From the NCBI GenBank assembly GCA_009912175.1, contig WNDQ01000006.1, forward strand, positions 1-64,000: DNA of 64,000 nt, given 5' to 3'. The position numbers and the translations under genes are program-made. The stretch's first letter is position 1; each line of letters starts with the position of its first letter. Positions 1-8,744 of this stretch are shown piece after piece. Below the pieces are notes generated by a model that saw only the letters and a program-made list of their open reading frames with translations, had not been told where the DNA came from and made no database searches. Origin of the DNA: Paracidovorax wautersii. Its GTDB lineage: Bacteria; Pseudomonadota; Gammaproteobacteria; Burkholderiales; Burkholderiaceae_C.

Positions 1-48
1 ACGCACGGCGGGCGTGGTGCGGGCGTTCCTGTGCAGGGCGATCAGCAT
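1..48 (-). CDS. IS481-family transposase, N-terminal fragment (cut by window edge)
   Basis: An ATG at 48 on the minus strand opens a frame that runs off the left edge and gives 16 residues, MLIALHRNARTTPAVR. This closely resembles the N-terminus of IS481-family transposases ('LHKxARTTPxxR'), which precedes the helix-turn-helix and DDE domains. A strong Shine-Dalgarno GGAGGT sits about 6 nt upstream of the ATG. The position, about 110 nt inside an inverted-repeat-like end, fits a transposase reading inward from the element's end. Only the start is visible, so intactness cannot be judged. Family assignment rests on the short N-terminus and the end structure. Confidence 0.65.
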   Translation of the reverse strand, partial: MLIALHRNARTTPAVR

Positions 49-158
49 GCTTGGACCTCCGGAGGTGATTGCAGTGACTCTATCAATCCTCGCATCACCG
101 CTCGGGCCATGAAGAGTGGATAGCGATTCTCGCTTATGCAATCATCCGGGATGCGACA
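1..158 (-). mobile_element. End of an IS481-like insertion sequence
   Basis: Read on the minus strand, the element would begin TGTCGCATCCCGGATGATTG at 158 and lead to the transposase ATG at 48. The bases just outside (159-164) are TCTAGC, which matches the NCTAGN target known for Bordetella IS481 and its 6-bp target duplication. The other end lies outside the window, so the paired duplication cannot be checked. The element lies only 98 nt upstream of thiO and may have displaced or replaced its native promoter. Confidence 0.6.
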
Positions 159-256
159 TCTAGCCATCACTTGTGTCAATTTGTTGACCCGCGCGGGCGG
201 CCATCGGTTCTGCGCAAGAATCGCCGCTTCGCCAAGCGGGATGGGAATGTGAAGCC

Positions 257-1420
257 ATGAAGATAGGAATTGCCGGCGCCGGCCTTGCGGGCCGTCTGCT
301 GGCCTGGGAACTGGCCGGGCGCGGCCACGCGGTGACGGTGTTCGACCCCGCGCCCGGGCCGGGCGAGCCCGCCGCGGGACAGGCGCAGCCGTACGCCGCG
401 GGCTGGACGGCCGCCGGCATGCTCAGCCCGGTGGCCGAGCTGGAGACGGGCGACGACGACATCTACACGCTGGGCCAGCGCTCGCTGGAACGCTGGCCGC
501 AGATCATCGCGGCCCTGCCGCAGCCGGTGTTCCACCGCCAGCAGGGCAGCCTGATGCTGGCCCACCGCGGCGACGAAGGCGCCGCGCGCCGCATGACCGA
601 GTTGCTGGCGCGCAAGCTGGCGCAGGCCGGCCACGACGCGGCCGAGCTGGCGCGCCTGGTGCAGCGCATCGACCTGGCCGAGTTGCGCCGGCTCGAACCC
701 GCCGTCCAGGGCCCGGCCCAGGCTTGGCTGCTGCCCGGCGAAGGCCAGTTGCACACACGCCAGGCCCTGGCCGCGCTGGCCGATGCGGGCGGGCGGCTGG
801 GCGTGGCCTGGCGCTGGAACGAGACGGTCGACCACGTCGCGCCGCAGACGCTGCACGCCGCCAGCGGCGATCACCGTTTCGACTGGGTGTTCGATGCACG
901 CGGCCTGGGCGCGCGGCCTGCGTTGTCCGCTGCGCACGGCGAGGACGCAGGCGTCACGCCGCAGTTGCGCGGCGAGGACCTAGGCTTCACGCCGCAACTG
1001 CGCGGCGTGAGGGGCGAAGTCCTGTGGCTGCACGCGCCCGGCGTGGCGCTGCACCGTCCGCTGCGCCTGCTGCATCCGCGCCACCGCGTCTACATCGTGC
1101 CGCGCCCCGGCGACATCGTGTTCATCGGCGCCTCCGAGATCGAGAGCGAGGACCGCGGCCCCATGTCCGTGCGCAGCGCGGTCGAGCTCATGGCCGCGGC
1201 CCACAGCGTCATTCCCGAGCTGGCTGAAGCCCGCATCGTGCACATGGAAACCAACCTGCGCCCGGCCCTGCCCGACAACCTGCCGCGCATCACCACCGCC
1301 CCTGGCATCAGCCGCATCAACGGCCTGTTCCGCCACGGCTGGCTGATCGCCCCGGCCCTGGTCGAGCGCTGCGTGCAAGCCTTCGAGGACGCCGCCAGCG
1401 GCGACAATACACAGCCATGA
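257..1420 (+). CDS. thiO: FAD-dependent glycine oxidase ThiO
   Basis: ThiO oxidises glycine to iminoglycine (dehydroglycine), which ThiG uses to build the thiazole ring of thiamine. The 387-residue protein is of normal family length. A dinucleotide-binding GAGLAG is at residues 7-12, and an acidic D30 ends the second beta strand. The AAGMLSP segment (52-58) and the C-terminal GLFRHGW motif are typical of the DAO/ThiO family. The gene starts the thiOSG-thiDE operon and overlaps thiS by 4 nt (ATGA). Odd feature: an 11-residue tandem duplication ([11 protein letters not shown] then [11 protein letters not shown], residues 228-249) from two 33-bp copies at 938-1003. The upstream DNA holds an IS end, and no TPP riboswitch is recognisable. 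Start chosen at the ATG giving the canonical [10 protein letters not shown]-terminus. Confidence 0.93.
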   Translation: MKIGIAGAGLAGRLLAWELAGRGHAVTVFDPAPGPGEPAAGQAQPYAAGWTAAGMLSPVAELETGDDDIYTLGQRSLERWPQIIAALPQPVFHRQQGSLMLAHRGDEGAARRMTELLARKLAQAGHDAAELARLVQRIDLAELRRLEPAVQGPAQAWLLPGEGQLHTRQALAALADAGGRLGVAWRWNETVDHVAPQTLHAASGDHRFDWVFDARGLGARPALSAAHGEDAGVTPQLRGEDLGFTPQLRGVRGEVLWLHAPGVALHRPLRLLHPRHRVYIVPRPGDIVFIGASEIESEDRGPMSVRSAVELMAAAHSVIPELAEARIVHMETNLRPALPDNLPRITTAPGISRINGLFRHGWLIAPALVERCVQAFEDAASGDNTQP

Positions 1421-1626
1421 CCGCGACCATCAACATCACCCTCAACGGCGAGGCGCTGCGCACCGAGGCGCCCGACCTGGCCACCCTCATCGCGCAGCTC
1501 GGCCAGCCGCCGCAAGCGCTGGCCACGGCCGTCAACGGCGAATTCGTGGCGCGGGGCGCACGCGCCGGCAAGGCCCTGGCCGAGGGCGATGCCGTGTTCA
1601 CGTTCGAGCCCATCACAGGCGGGTAG
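1417..1626 (+). CDS. thiS: Sulfur carrier protein ThiS
   Basis: ThiS is the ubiquitin-like sulfur donor for thiazole formation. ThiF adenylates its C-terminal glycine, which is then thiocarboxylated and delivers sulfur to ThiG. The 69-residue product ends in the obligatory Gly-Gly (residues 68-69) and has the family pattern of a short beta-grasp fold with '[11 protein letters not shown]' in the middle. Its ATG overlaps the thiO stop (ATGA), which implies translational coupling. No thiF is present in the window, so activation must use a partner encoded elsewhere. Confidence 0.93.
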   Translation: MTATINITLNGEALRTEAPDLATLIAQLGQPPQALATAVNGEFVARGARAGKALAEGDAVFTFEPITGG

Positions 1627-1635
1627 ACGCGACGC

Positions 1636-1738
1636 CCCCCGAAGCGCCTGTATGCCCAGCGCTCCCGGCCAGAGGCCGGGGCTCTTCGGTCCGTCCAAGT
1701 CTGCGCAGGCAGACTCGGAGCCGCGGACCTCAGCCCCC
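1636..1738. repeat. Dispersed 103-bp intergenic repeat, copy A
   Basis: This stretch is nearly identical, in inverted orientation and equal length, to 47584-47686. Only a few substitutions separate the copies. It contains two tight hairpins: CCCGGCC-AGA-GGCCGGG near 1665-1681 and GTCTGC-GCAG-GCAGAC near 1699-1714. It lies between thiS and thiG, inside an otherwise compact operon. It looks like a small non-autonomous or REP-like element. The short frames crossing it are not supported as genes. Its identity beyond this window is not known to me. Confidence 0.75.
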
Positions 1739-1826
1739 ACTGGGGGGCGCCGGCCCACGCCGGCACTGGGATGGGCCCTTGGCGTTTCATGCAAGGCTAG
1801 TGGTGCAATGCACCGGGACCATTGAT

Positions 1827-2602
1827 ATGACGACATTCAAGATAGGCGACGTCGAACTGACGAGCCGTTTTTTCCTGGGCACGGCGGGTTATCCGTCGCC
1901 CGAGGTGCTGCAGCAGGCCATTGCCGCTTCGGGCGCGCAGGTGGTCACGGTCGGTCTGAAACGCCAGTTGGCGGGCGGGGCCGGGACCAGCGATTTCTAC
2001 CGCATCATTCGCGCAAGCGGCGCGCGCCTGTTGCCCAACACGGCCGGCTGCCGCAGCGCGCACGAAGCGGTCAATCTGGCGCGCATGGCGCGCGAGCTGT
2101 TCGACACGAACTGGATCAAGCTCGAAGTGGTGGGCGACGAATACACCTTGCAGCCCGACCCGTGGGAGCTGGTCGATGCCGCGCGCACGCTGGCGGCCGA
2201 GGGTTTCGAGGTCTTTCCCTACTGCACCGACGACCTCATCACCTGCCAGCGCCTGCTGGACGCGGGCTGCCGCATCCTCATGCCCTGGGGCGCGCCGATC
2301 GGCTCGGGCCAGGGGCTGGTCAATCCGTACGCGCTGCGCACCTTGCGCGCGCGGCTGCCCGACGTGCCGCTGGTGGTCGACGCCGGTATCGGCTCGCCGG
2401 CCGACGCCGTGCAGGCCATGGAGCTGGGCTACGACGCCGTGCTGCTCAACTCGGCCGTGGCGCAGGCGCACGAGCCGGTCACCATGGCGCGCGCCTTCGG
2501 CATGGCCATCGAGGCCGGCCGGCTGGGTTTCGAGGCCGGCATCATCTCCAAGCAGGACATGGCCACGGCCACCACGCCGGTGACGGGCCGGCCTTTCATC
2601 CT

Positions 2603-2606
<4 letters not shown>
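1827..2606 (+). CDS. thiG: Thiazole synthase ThiG
   Basis: ThiG condenses 1-deoxy-D-xylulose 5-phosphate, dehydroglycine and ThiS-thiocarboxylate to thiazole phosphate in a TIM barrel. The 259-residue protein matches family size. K98 in 'WIKLEV' corresponds to the Schiff-base lysine, and the phosphate-binding glycine segments '[13 protein letters not shown]' and '[10 protein letters not shown]' are intact. The start was set at ATG 1827 ([22 protein letters not shown]), since the in-frame ATG 16 codons upstream lies in non-conserved intergenic sequence. No strong Shine-Dalgarno is visible. The preceding 200-nt gap contains repeat copy A, so expression may depend on readthrough. The stop overlaps the start of the next gene (ATGA). 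Confidence 0.94.
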
Positions 2607-4261
<1,655 letters not shown>

Positions 4262-4289
4262 CCGCAAGGCACCGGACGCGCCACGCCGC

Positions 4290-4505
4290 TCAGGCGGTAT
4301 GGATCTCCCATTCGTAGCCCCGTTCGCGCAGGGCGTTCAGCGCGGCCGCGCCGGGCCGCGGTTCGTCCGCGGCTGGCAAGCCCAGCGCCTCGGCCAGCGC
4401 TTGCGCGGCCTCGATCTGGCTCGGCTCGAACGGCAGGCTGAGCTGAAGCGTGCCCCGGTCGCCACGGGGATGGTGCCAGGAGATGATCCACAGTCTGCAA
4501 GACAT
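4290..4505 (-). CDS. Small hypothetical protein (71 aa)
   Basis: I do not recognise a family. The frame begins MSCRLWIISWHHPRGD and ends ERGYEWEIHTA. It is preceded by a good Shine-Dalgarno (GGAGG, about 6 nt before the ATG at 4505). The protein is mixed hydrophilic, with a central helix-prone stretch (IEAAQALAEALGL) and no signal peptide or membrane segment. Third-codon GC is high, as in neighbouring genes, and the stop lies 28 nt from the converging thiDE stop. It is divergent from ribF across a 200-nt gap. Function unknown; the RBS and placement make it likely to be a real gene. Confidence 0.6.
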   Translation of the reverse strand: MSCRLWIISWHHPRGDRGTLQLSLPFEPSQIEAAQALAEALGLPAADEPRPGAAALNALRERGYEWEIHTA

Positions 4506-4692
4506 ATGGGGCCTCCGTGTCGTGGATAAGGTTTCGCCCGACGAAAGACGGTGGAAACGGCCCAACCAGTCTAGGACGGCAGTCGCTCGCCTGTCCGCAA
4601 CGCCCTGCCAGCCGACAGCCGCGCTGCAAGTCAGGCAATGACCACACCCGCGGTCATTCACCCCGGCCGGCGCGCGGCCGGGCACACCGGCC

Positions 4693-4706
4693 CATAATCT
4701 GCCGCC
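4693..4706 (+). promoter_or_regulatory. Probable -10 element directly upstream of ribF
   Basis: CATAAT at 4693-4698 ends 8 nt before the ribF ATG. If used, transcription would start at or within a few bases of the start codon, giving a leaderless or nearly leaderless mRNA. No clear -35 is seen and no Shine-Dalgarno precedes the ATG, which agrees with leaderless initiation. No FMN riboswitch is recognisable in the 4506-4706 gap. Confidence 0.4.
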
Positions 4707-5732
4707 ATGCGAGTCTTCAGAGGTTTCCAGCACCCCGGCGTGGCCCCCGCCTGCGCCCTGACCATCGGCAACTTCGATGGGGTGCACCGCGGCCACCAGG
4801 CCATGCTGGCGCTGCTGCGGGGCGAGGCCCGCCAGCGCGGCCTGCCGTCCTGCGTGCTCACCTTCGAGCCCCACCCGCGCGACTACTTCGCCCAGGCGCT
4901 CAAGAAACCCGCGCTGGCGCCCGCGCGCATCGCCACGCTGCGCGACAAGCTCGACCAGCTCCAGGCCTGCGGCGTGGACCAGGTGGTGGTGCTTCGTTTT
5001 GATGCCCGGCTGGCGGCGCTGTCGCCCCAGGCCTTCATCGACGACGTGCTGCGCCAGGGCCTGGGCGCGCGCTACGTGCTGGTGGGCGACGACTTCCGTT
5101 TCGGCGCGCAGCGTGCGGGCGACTACGCGCTGCTCGACGCGGCCGGCTCGGCCGCCGGCTTCGACGTGGCGCGCATGAACAGCTACGAGGTGCACGGCCT
5201 GCGCGTGTCCAGCTCGGCGGTGCGCGCGGCGCTGGCCGAAGGCGACATGGCCACCACCGCCCGCCTGCTGGGGCGGCCCTACGCGATCTCGGGCCACGTG
5301 GTGCATGGCCGCAAGCTCGGCCGCACGCTGGGCGAGAGCGCCGCCGGGCGCGGCGACGGCTTTCGCACGCTCAACCTGCGTTTTTTGCACTGGAAGCCGG
5401 CGGCCAGCGGCATCTTCGTGGTGCAGGTCCATGGCCTGGAAGGGCCGCTGGGCCAACACCCGCCCCGGCTGGGCGTGGCCAACCTGGGCGTGCGCCCCTC
5501 GCTCGACCCCAACGACGTCAACGGCGGCCGCGTGCTGCTGGAGACCCACATGCTCGACTGGCCGGCCTCGCTCGCCGCCAGTGGCCGCGAGGTCTACGGC
5601 CAGGTCATCCGCGTGGAACTGCTGCACAAGCTGCACGACGAGCTGAAGTACGACAGCCTGACCGCGCTGCAGGCCGGCATCGCGCGCGATTGCGACGATG
5701 CCCGCGCCTGGTGGCAGGTCCACGGCGCCTGA
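4707..5732 (+). CDS. ribF: Bifunctional riboflavin kinase / FAD synthetase RibF
   Basis: RibF phosphorylates riboflavin to FMN and then adenylylates FMN to FAD. In the 341-residue protein the N-terminal nucleotidyltransferase domain carries the IGNFDGVHRGHQ signature at about residues 18-29. The flavokinase domain occupies the C-terminal third, with ISGHVVHGRKLGRTLG and later GVANLGVRPS motifs. Length is normal for the family. It is followed by an intrinsic terminator, so it is probably its own unit here, although ribF commonly sits directly before ileS in betaproteobacteria. In this window a Cache/CheW gene separates the two. Confidence 0.95.
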   Translation: MRVFRGFQHPGVAPACALTIGNFDGVHRGHQAMLALLRGEARQRGLPSCVLTFEPHPRDYFAQALKKPALAPARIATLRDKLDQLQACGVDQVVVLRFDARLAALSPQAFIDDVLRQGLGARYVLVGDDFRFGAQRAGDYALLDAAGSAAGFDVARMNSYEVHGLRVSSSAVRAALAEGDMATTARLLGRPYAISGHVVHGRKLGRTLGESAAGRGDGFRTLNLRFLHWKPAASGIFVVQVHGLEGPLGQHPPRLGVANLGVRPSLDPNDVNGGRVLLETHMLDWPASLAASGREVYGQVIRVELLHKLHDELKYDSLTALQAGIARDCDDARAWWQVHGA

Positions 5733-5738
5733 TCCCCG

Positions 5739-5760
5739 CCGGCCGGAGGGCCGGAATTTT
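5739..5760 (+). terminator. Intrinsic terminator after ribF
   Basis: CCGGCC (5739-5744) pairs with GGCCGG (5749-5754) around a 4-nt loop and is followed at once by AATTTTG. It lies 7 nt after the ribF stop codon and is a compact Rho-independent terminator with a short T tract. Confidence 0.65.
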
Positions 5761-5781
5761 GTTGCGTTTGCACGCGGCTCT

Positions 5782-5796
5782 GGGCACGTTTCTTGC
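5782..5796 (+). promoter_or_regulatory. Candidate sigma-54 (RpoN) promoter for the Cache/CheW gene
   Basis: GGGCACG-TTTC-TTGC matches the sigma-54 consensus TGGCACG-N4-TTGC except for the first base. It keeps GG at 5783-5784 and GC at 5795-5796 with exactly ten bases between. Predicted transcription would begin near 5808, about 25 nt before the ATG at 5833, with AAGGG as the ribosome-binding site. No enhancer-binding site was identified. Confidence 0.5.
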
Positions 5797-5832
5797 GAAT
5801 CTTCTGCAGCAGTACTTCTCAAGGGTTGACGC

Positions 5833-8484
5833 ATGCAGACACCGACTCCGGCCTCGTCCCGTTCCGCCGCCGCGCTGGCCGGCAAGATGGCCCATCTCCA
5901 GCGCTACGGGCAGGCCCTGCAGCAATTGGGCGGCAACTGGGACAACCTGTCGCTGCTGGCCCAGCTCTCGGGCACCGGCACGGACATGCAGGACACGCGC
6001 GAAGCCTTCGGCCGCGTCACGGCCAATGTGCTCGACAGCCTGGCCGCCGAGACCCTGAACAAGACCCTCACGGCCCTGGCGGCCAAGGCGCAGGTGGCCG
6101 TCGACATCGTCGTGCGCAACCTGTTCGAGCGCACCGCCGACATCGGCTTTCTGTCGACCGACGACGACATCCGCGAACTGCTGCACCAGCAGGCCGGCGG
6201 CACGGCCAGCGACACCGCCCGCCAGGCCCTGCGCCAGCGGTTCGCCGAGTACGTGCGCAAGTACTCGGTCTATGCCGACATCCTGCTGCTCGATGCGGCC
6301 GGCCAGGTGGTCGTCCAGCTCGACGACACGCAGCCCGTCGCGGCCAGCCAGGACCCGCTGATCACGCAGGCCCTGCGCACCACCCAGCCTTACGTGGAGG
6401 TGTTCCGCGCCACCGACCTCGCGCCGGGGCAGCCGGTGGCGCTGATCTACGCCTACCGGGTCTGCCGCGACGACGCCGCCAGCCAGCCGCTGGGCGTGCT
6501 GTGCCTGCGTTTTCGCTTCGAGGACGAGATGCAGGGCATCTTCGGCAACCTGATCGCCCCCCAGGAATGGGCGGTCGGCCTGCTGCTCTCGCCCGAAGGC
6601 CGCGTGATCGCCAGCAGCGACGCCTACCAGATCCCGCTGGGCGCGCCGCTGCAGATGGCCGATGGCGACACGCCCTGGCTGCTCACGCGTTTTGCCGGCC
6701 GCCAGTACCTGGCCGTCACGCGCCGCACGCATGGCTACCAGGGCTATCCCGGCCCGGGCTGGATCGGCCACGCCATGATCCCGCTGGAGCACGCCTTCGA
6801 CGACGACACGGCGCAAGCCGTGCGCGCCATCGACGCGCAGTTGCTGCAGAAAGTCATGCGCAGCCCGCTGCTGTTTTCGCAGGCGCTGCTGGAGATCCCG
6901 AAACAGGCCGCCACCATCCAGAGCCAGCTCAACCAGTCGGTCTGGAACGGCAACCTGTGGCAAAAGCGCCAGGCCGGCAGCGCCGCCAGCTCGCCGGGGT
7001 TTTCCAAGACCCTGCTGTGGGAGATCAGCAAGACCGGCTTCAAGACCCAGCGCGTGATCGAGGAAACCGTGGCCGACCTCTACCAGACCGTGGTCTCGGT
7101 GATGCTGGAGAACTCGCGCTTCTTCGCCTCGCTGGCGGTCGACATCATGGACCGCAACCTCTACGAGCGCGCCAACGACTGCCGCTGGTGGGCGCTGGCC
7201 GCCACCTTCCGCCGCATCCTGGCGCAGCCCGCGTGCAGCGACGCCGACAAAGCCACGCTCACGCACATGCTGACGGGCATCAACAGCCTCTACACGGTCT
7301 ACGCCAACCTGGTGATCTATGACCGCCAGGGCCAGGTGCTGGCGGTGTCCAACCCGGCCTGCCAGCGTTTTGTCGGCACCGTGCTCGACGCCGAATGGGT
7401 GGCCCGCTCACGCGGCCTGGCCACCTCGCAGGACTACGTGGTCTCGCGCTTCGAGCCCACGCCGCTGTACGGCGACCAGCCGACCTACGTCTACGCGGCG
7501 GCCATCCGCTCGCCCGACGGCCAGGCCGTGGTCGGCGGCATCGGCATCGTGTTCGACAGCGCGCCGCAGTTCGCCGCCATGCTGGCCGACGCCCTGCCGC
7601 GCGACCCGGCGGGCGAGCCCGTGGCCGGCAGCTTCACGCTCTATGTCGACGGCGAGTTGCGCATCCTGTCGTCCACCCTGCCCGCCTTTGCAATCGGCAG
7701 CACCTTCGATCTCAAGCCCGAGCTGTGCCGCCTGGCGCCCGGCGCCGCCGCCTTCGACATCGTGGCCTACGACGGCCGCTACTACGCCGTGGGCGCCCGC
7801 GCCTCCTGCGGCTACCGCGAATTCAAGGGGCCGGACGACGCCTACCGCAACCCGGTCACGGCGCTTATCTTCATTCCGCTGGGCATCGCCACCGACATCG
7901 ACGCCATCATCGCCGCCGACGCCACGCTGCGCCGCAACCAGTTCAAGCCCGCCACGGGCGGCGCGTCCGGCACCGGCGCGGCCGAGGAATACGCCACCTT
8001 CCACGTCGGCGAGCACTGGCTGGGCCTGCCGGCCGCGCAAGTCGTCGAAGCCGTCCAGACTCGGCACATCAAGCCCCTGCCCGATGGCTCGGCCGTGCTC
8101 GAAGGCTTCATGCAGCACCAGGGCCAGGTGCTGCCCGTGATCAACCTCGCGCGCGCCCTGGGCGCGCCCCAGACGCGCGCCGCCCCGCGCGAACGGCAGG
8201 TGGTGGTGATCGAGCGCGAGGCCGACGCCGCCCGGCTGGGCATCGTCGTCGATGCGCTCGGCGAAATCCCGGCGATCGCCCGCGACCAGATCCAGCCGCT
8301 GGCGGGCCTGTTCAGCCAGCCCAACGCGGCCACGGCCGGCATCGCCCGCGTCCCCGCCGAAGACGGCCACGACCGCCTGCTCACGCTGGTTGGCGCCGAC
8401 TTCCTGTGGAGCCGCATCACGCAGGCGCACACGCTGATCGAAGCCGGCCAGGACTTGCCGGAACTCGTGCCCGCGCCAGCCTGA
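5833..8484 (+). CDS. Soluble double Cache/PAS-like sensor with C-terminal CheW domain
   Basis: This 883-residue protein ends in a CheW-like domain (about 717-883: '[22 protein letters not shown]', '[14 protein letters not shown]', '[10 protein letters not shown]'), the fold that couples chemoreceptors to CheA. The rest appears to be two related sensor halves. '[13 protein letters not shown]' near residue 95 and '[15 protein letters not shown]' near 440 each precede a Cache/PAS-like ligand-binding segment ('[14 protein letters not shown]'; '[14 protein letters not shown]'). No signal peptide, transmembrane helix, HAMP or methyl-accepting helical bundle is visible, so it should be cytoplasmic. 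It has a candidate sigma-54 promoter and no chemotaxis genes nearby. A role as scaffold or input to a CheA pathway is inference. Confidence 0.75.
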   Translation: MQTPTPASSRSAAALAGKMAHLQRYGQALQQLGGNWDNLSLLAQLSGTGTDMQDTREAFGRVTANVLDSLAAETLNKTLTALAAKAQVAVDIVVRNLFERTADIGFLSTDDDIRELLHQQAGGTASDTARQALRQRFAEYVRKYSVYADILLLDAAGQVVVQLDDTQPVAASQDPLITQALRTTQPYVEVFRATDLAPGQPVALIYAYRVCRDDAASQPLGVLCLRFRFEDEMQGIFGNLIAPQEWAVGLLLSPEGRVIASSDAYQIPLGAPLQMADGDTPWLLTRFAGRQYLAVTRRTHGYQGYPGPGWIGHAMIPLEHAFDDDTAQAVRAIDAQLLQKVMRSPLLFSQALLEIPKQAATIQSQLNQSVWNGNLWQKRQAGSAASSPGFSKTLLWEISKTGFKTQRVIEETVADLYQTVVSVMLENSRFFASLAVDIMDRNLYERANDCRWWALAATFRRILAQPACSDADKATLTHMLTGINSLYTVYANLVIYDRQGQVLAVSNPACQRFVGTVLDAEWVARSRGLATSQDYVVSRFEPTPLYGDQPTYVYAAAIRSPDGQAVVGGIGIVFDSAPQFAAMLADALPRDPAGEPVAGSFTLYVDGELRILSSTLPAFAIGSTFDLKPELCRLAPGAAAFDIVAYDGRYYAVGARASCGYREFKGPDDAYRNPVTALIFIPLGIATDIDAIIAADATLRRNQFKPATGGASGTGAAEEYATFHVGEHWLGLPAAQVVEAVQTRHIKPLPDGSAVLEGFMQHQGQVLPVINLARALGAPQTRAAPRERQVVVIEREADAARLGIVVDALGEIPAIARDQIQPLAGLFSQPNAATAGIARVPAEDGHDRLLTLVGADFLWSRITQAHTLIEAGQDLPELVPAPA

Positions 8485-8744
8485 CATCCAGGTTCTACAA
8501 TAGCCGCCGTGAACACCTTCCAGAGGCTGCACGGCGGCCCCCTCCCCATGCTCGTGGCGCACACCAGCACCCGCCGCCAGACCACGCGCGACCGAATTTG
8601 ACGCGTGCTGCACGGCCCCGCGCGGGCCGGTCCGCACTGGCGTCCAAGGCCAGCCGCACGAGCCTCTTCTTTCACCAAGGAAATACGGCGACTGCCCCGA
8701 TCAACGGCGGGCAACCGCTCTCTTTTTCTTCAAAGACATCCACC
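8485..8744 (+). promoter_or_regulatory. ileS leader region with -10 element and possible 30-codon leader ORF
   Basis: TACAAT at 8496-8501 is a near-consensus -10, though no good -35 is seen. Eight nt later a GTG (8509) opens a 30-codon frame ending TGA at 8601, which would be leaderless. The remaining leader contains GC-rich stems and a pyrimidine-rich tract (CTCTCTTTTTCTTC) before the ileS ATG. No T-box was recognised. The short frame has just one Ile codon, so classical attenuation is not evident. Confidence 0.3.

Noticed and set aside
159-256. TPP riboswitch expected before thiO
   Set aside because: The conserved CUGAGA and ACCUGA-type segments of the THI box could not be found in the 98 nt left between the IS end and thiO.
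1589-1825. 78-codon frame between thiS and thiG
   Set aside because: It overlaps the thiS end and crosses repeat copy A; the composition reflects the repeat.
4506-4706. FMN riboswitch upstream of ribF
   Set aside because: No RFN-element core sequence seen; ribF is usually not riboswitch-controlled.
8485-8744. T-box or Ile-rich leader peptide for ileS
   Set aside because: No T-box sequence is visible, and the short frame has a single Ile codon, its last.
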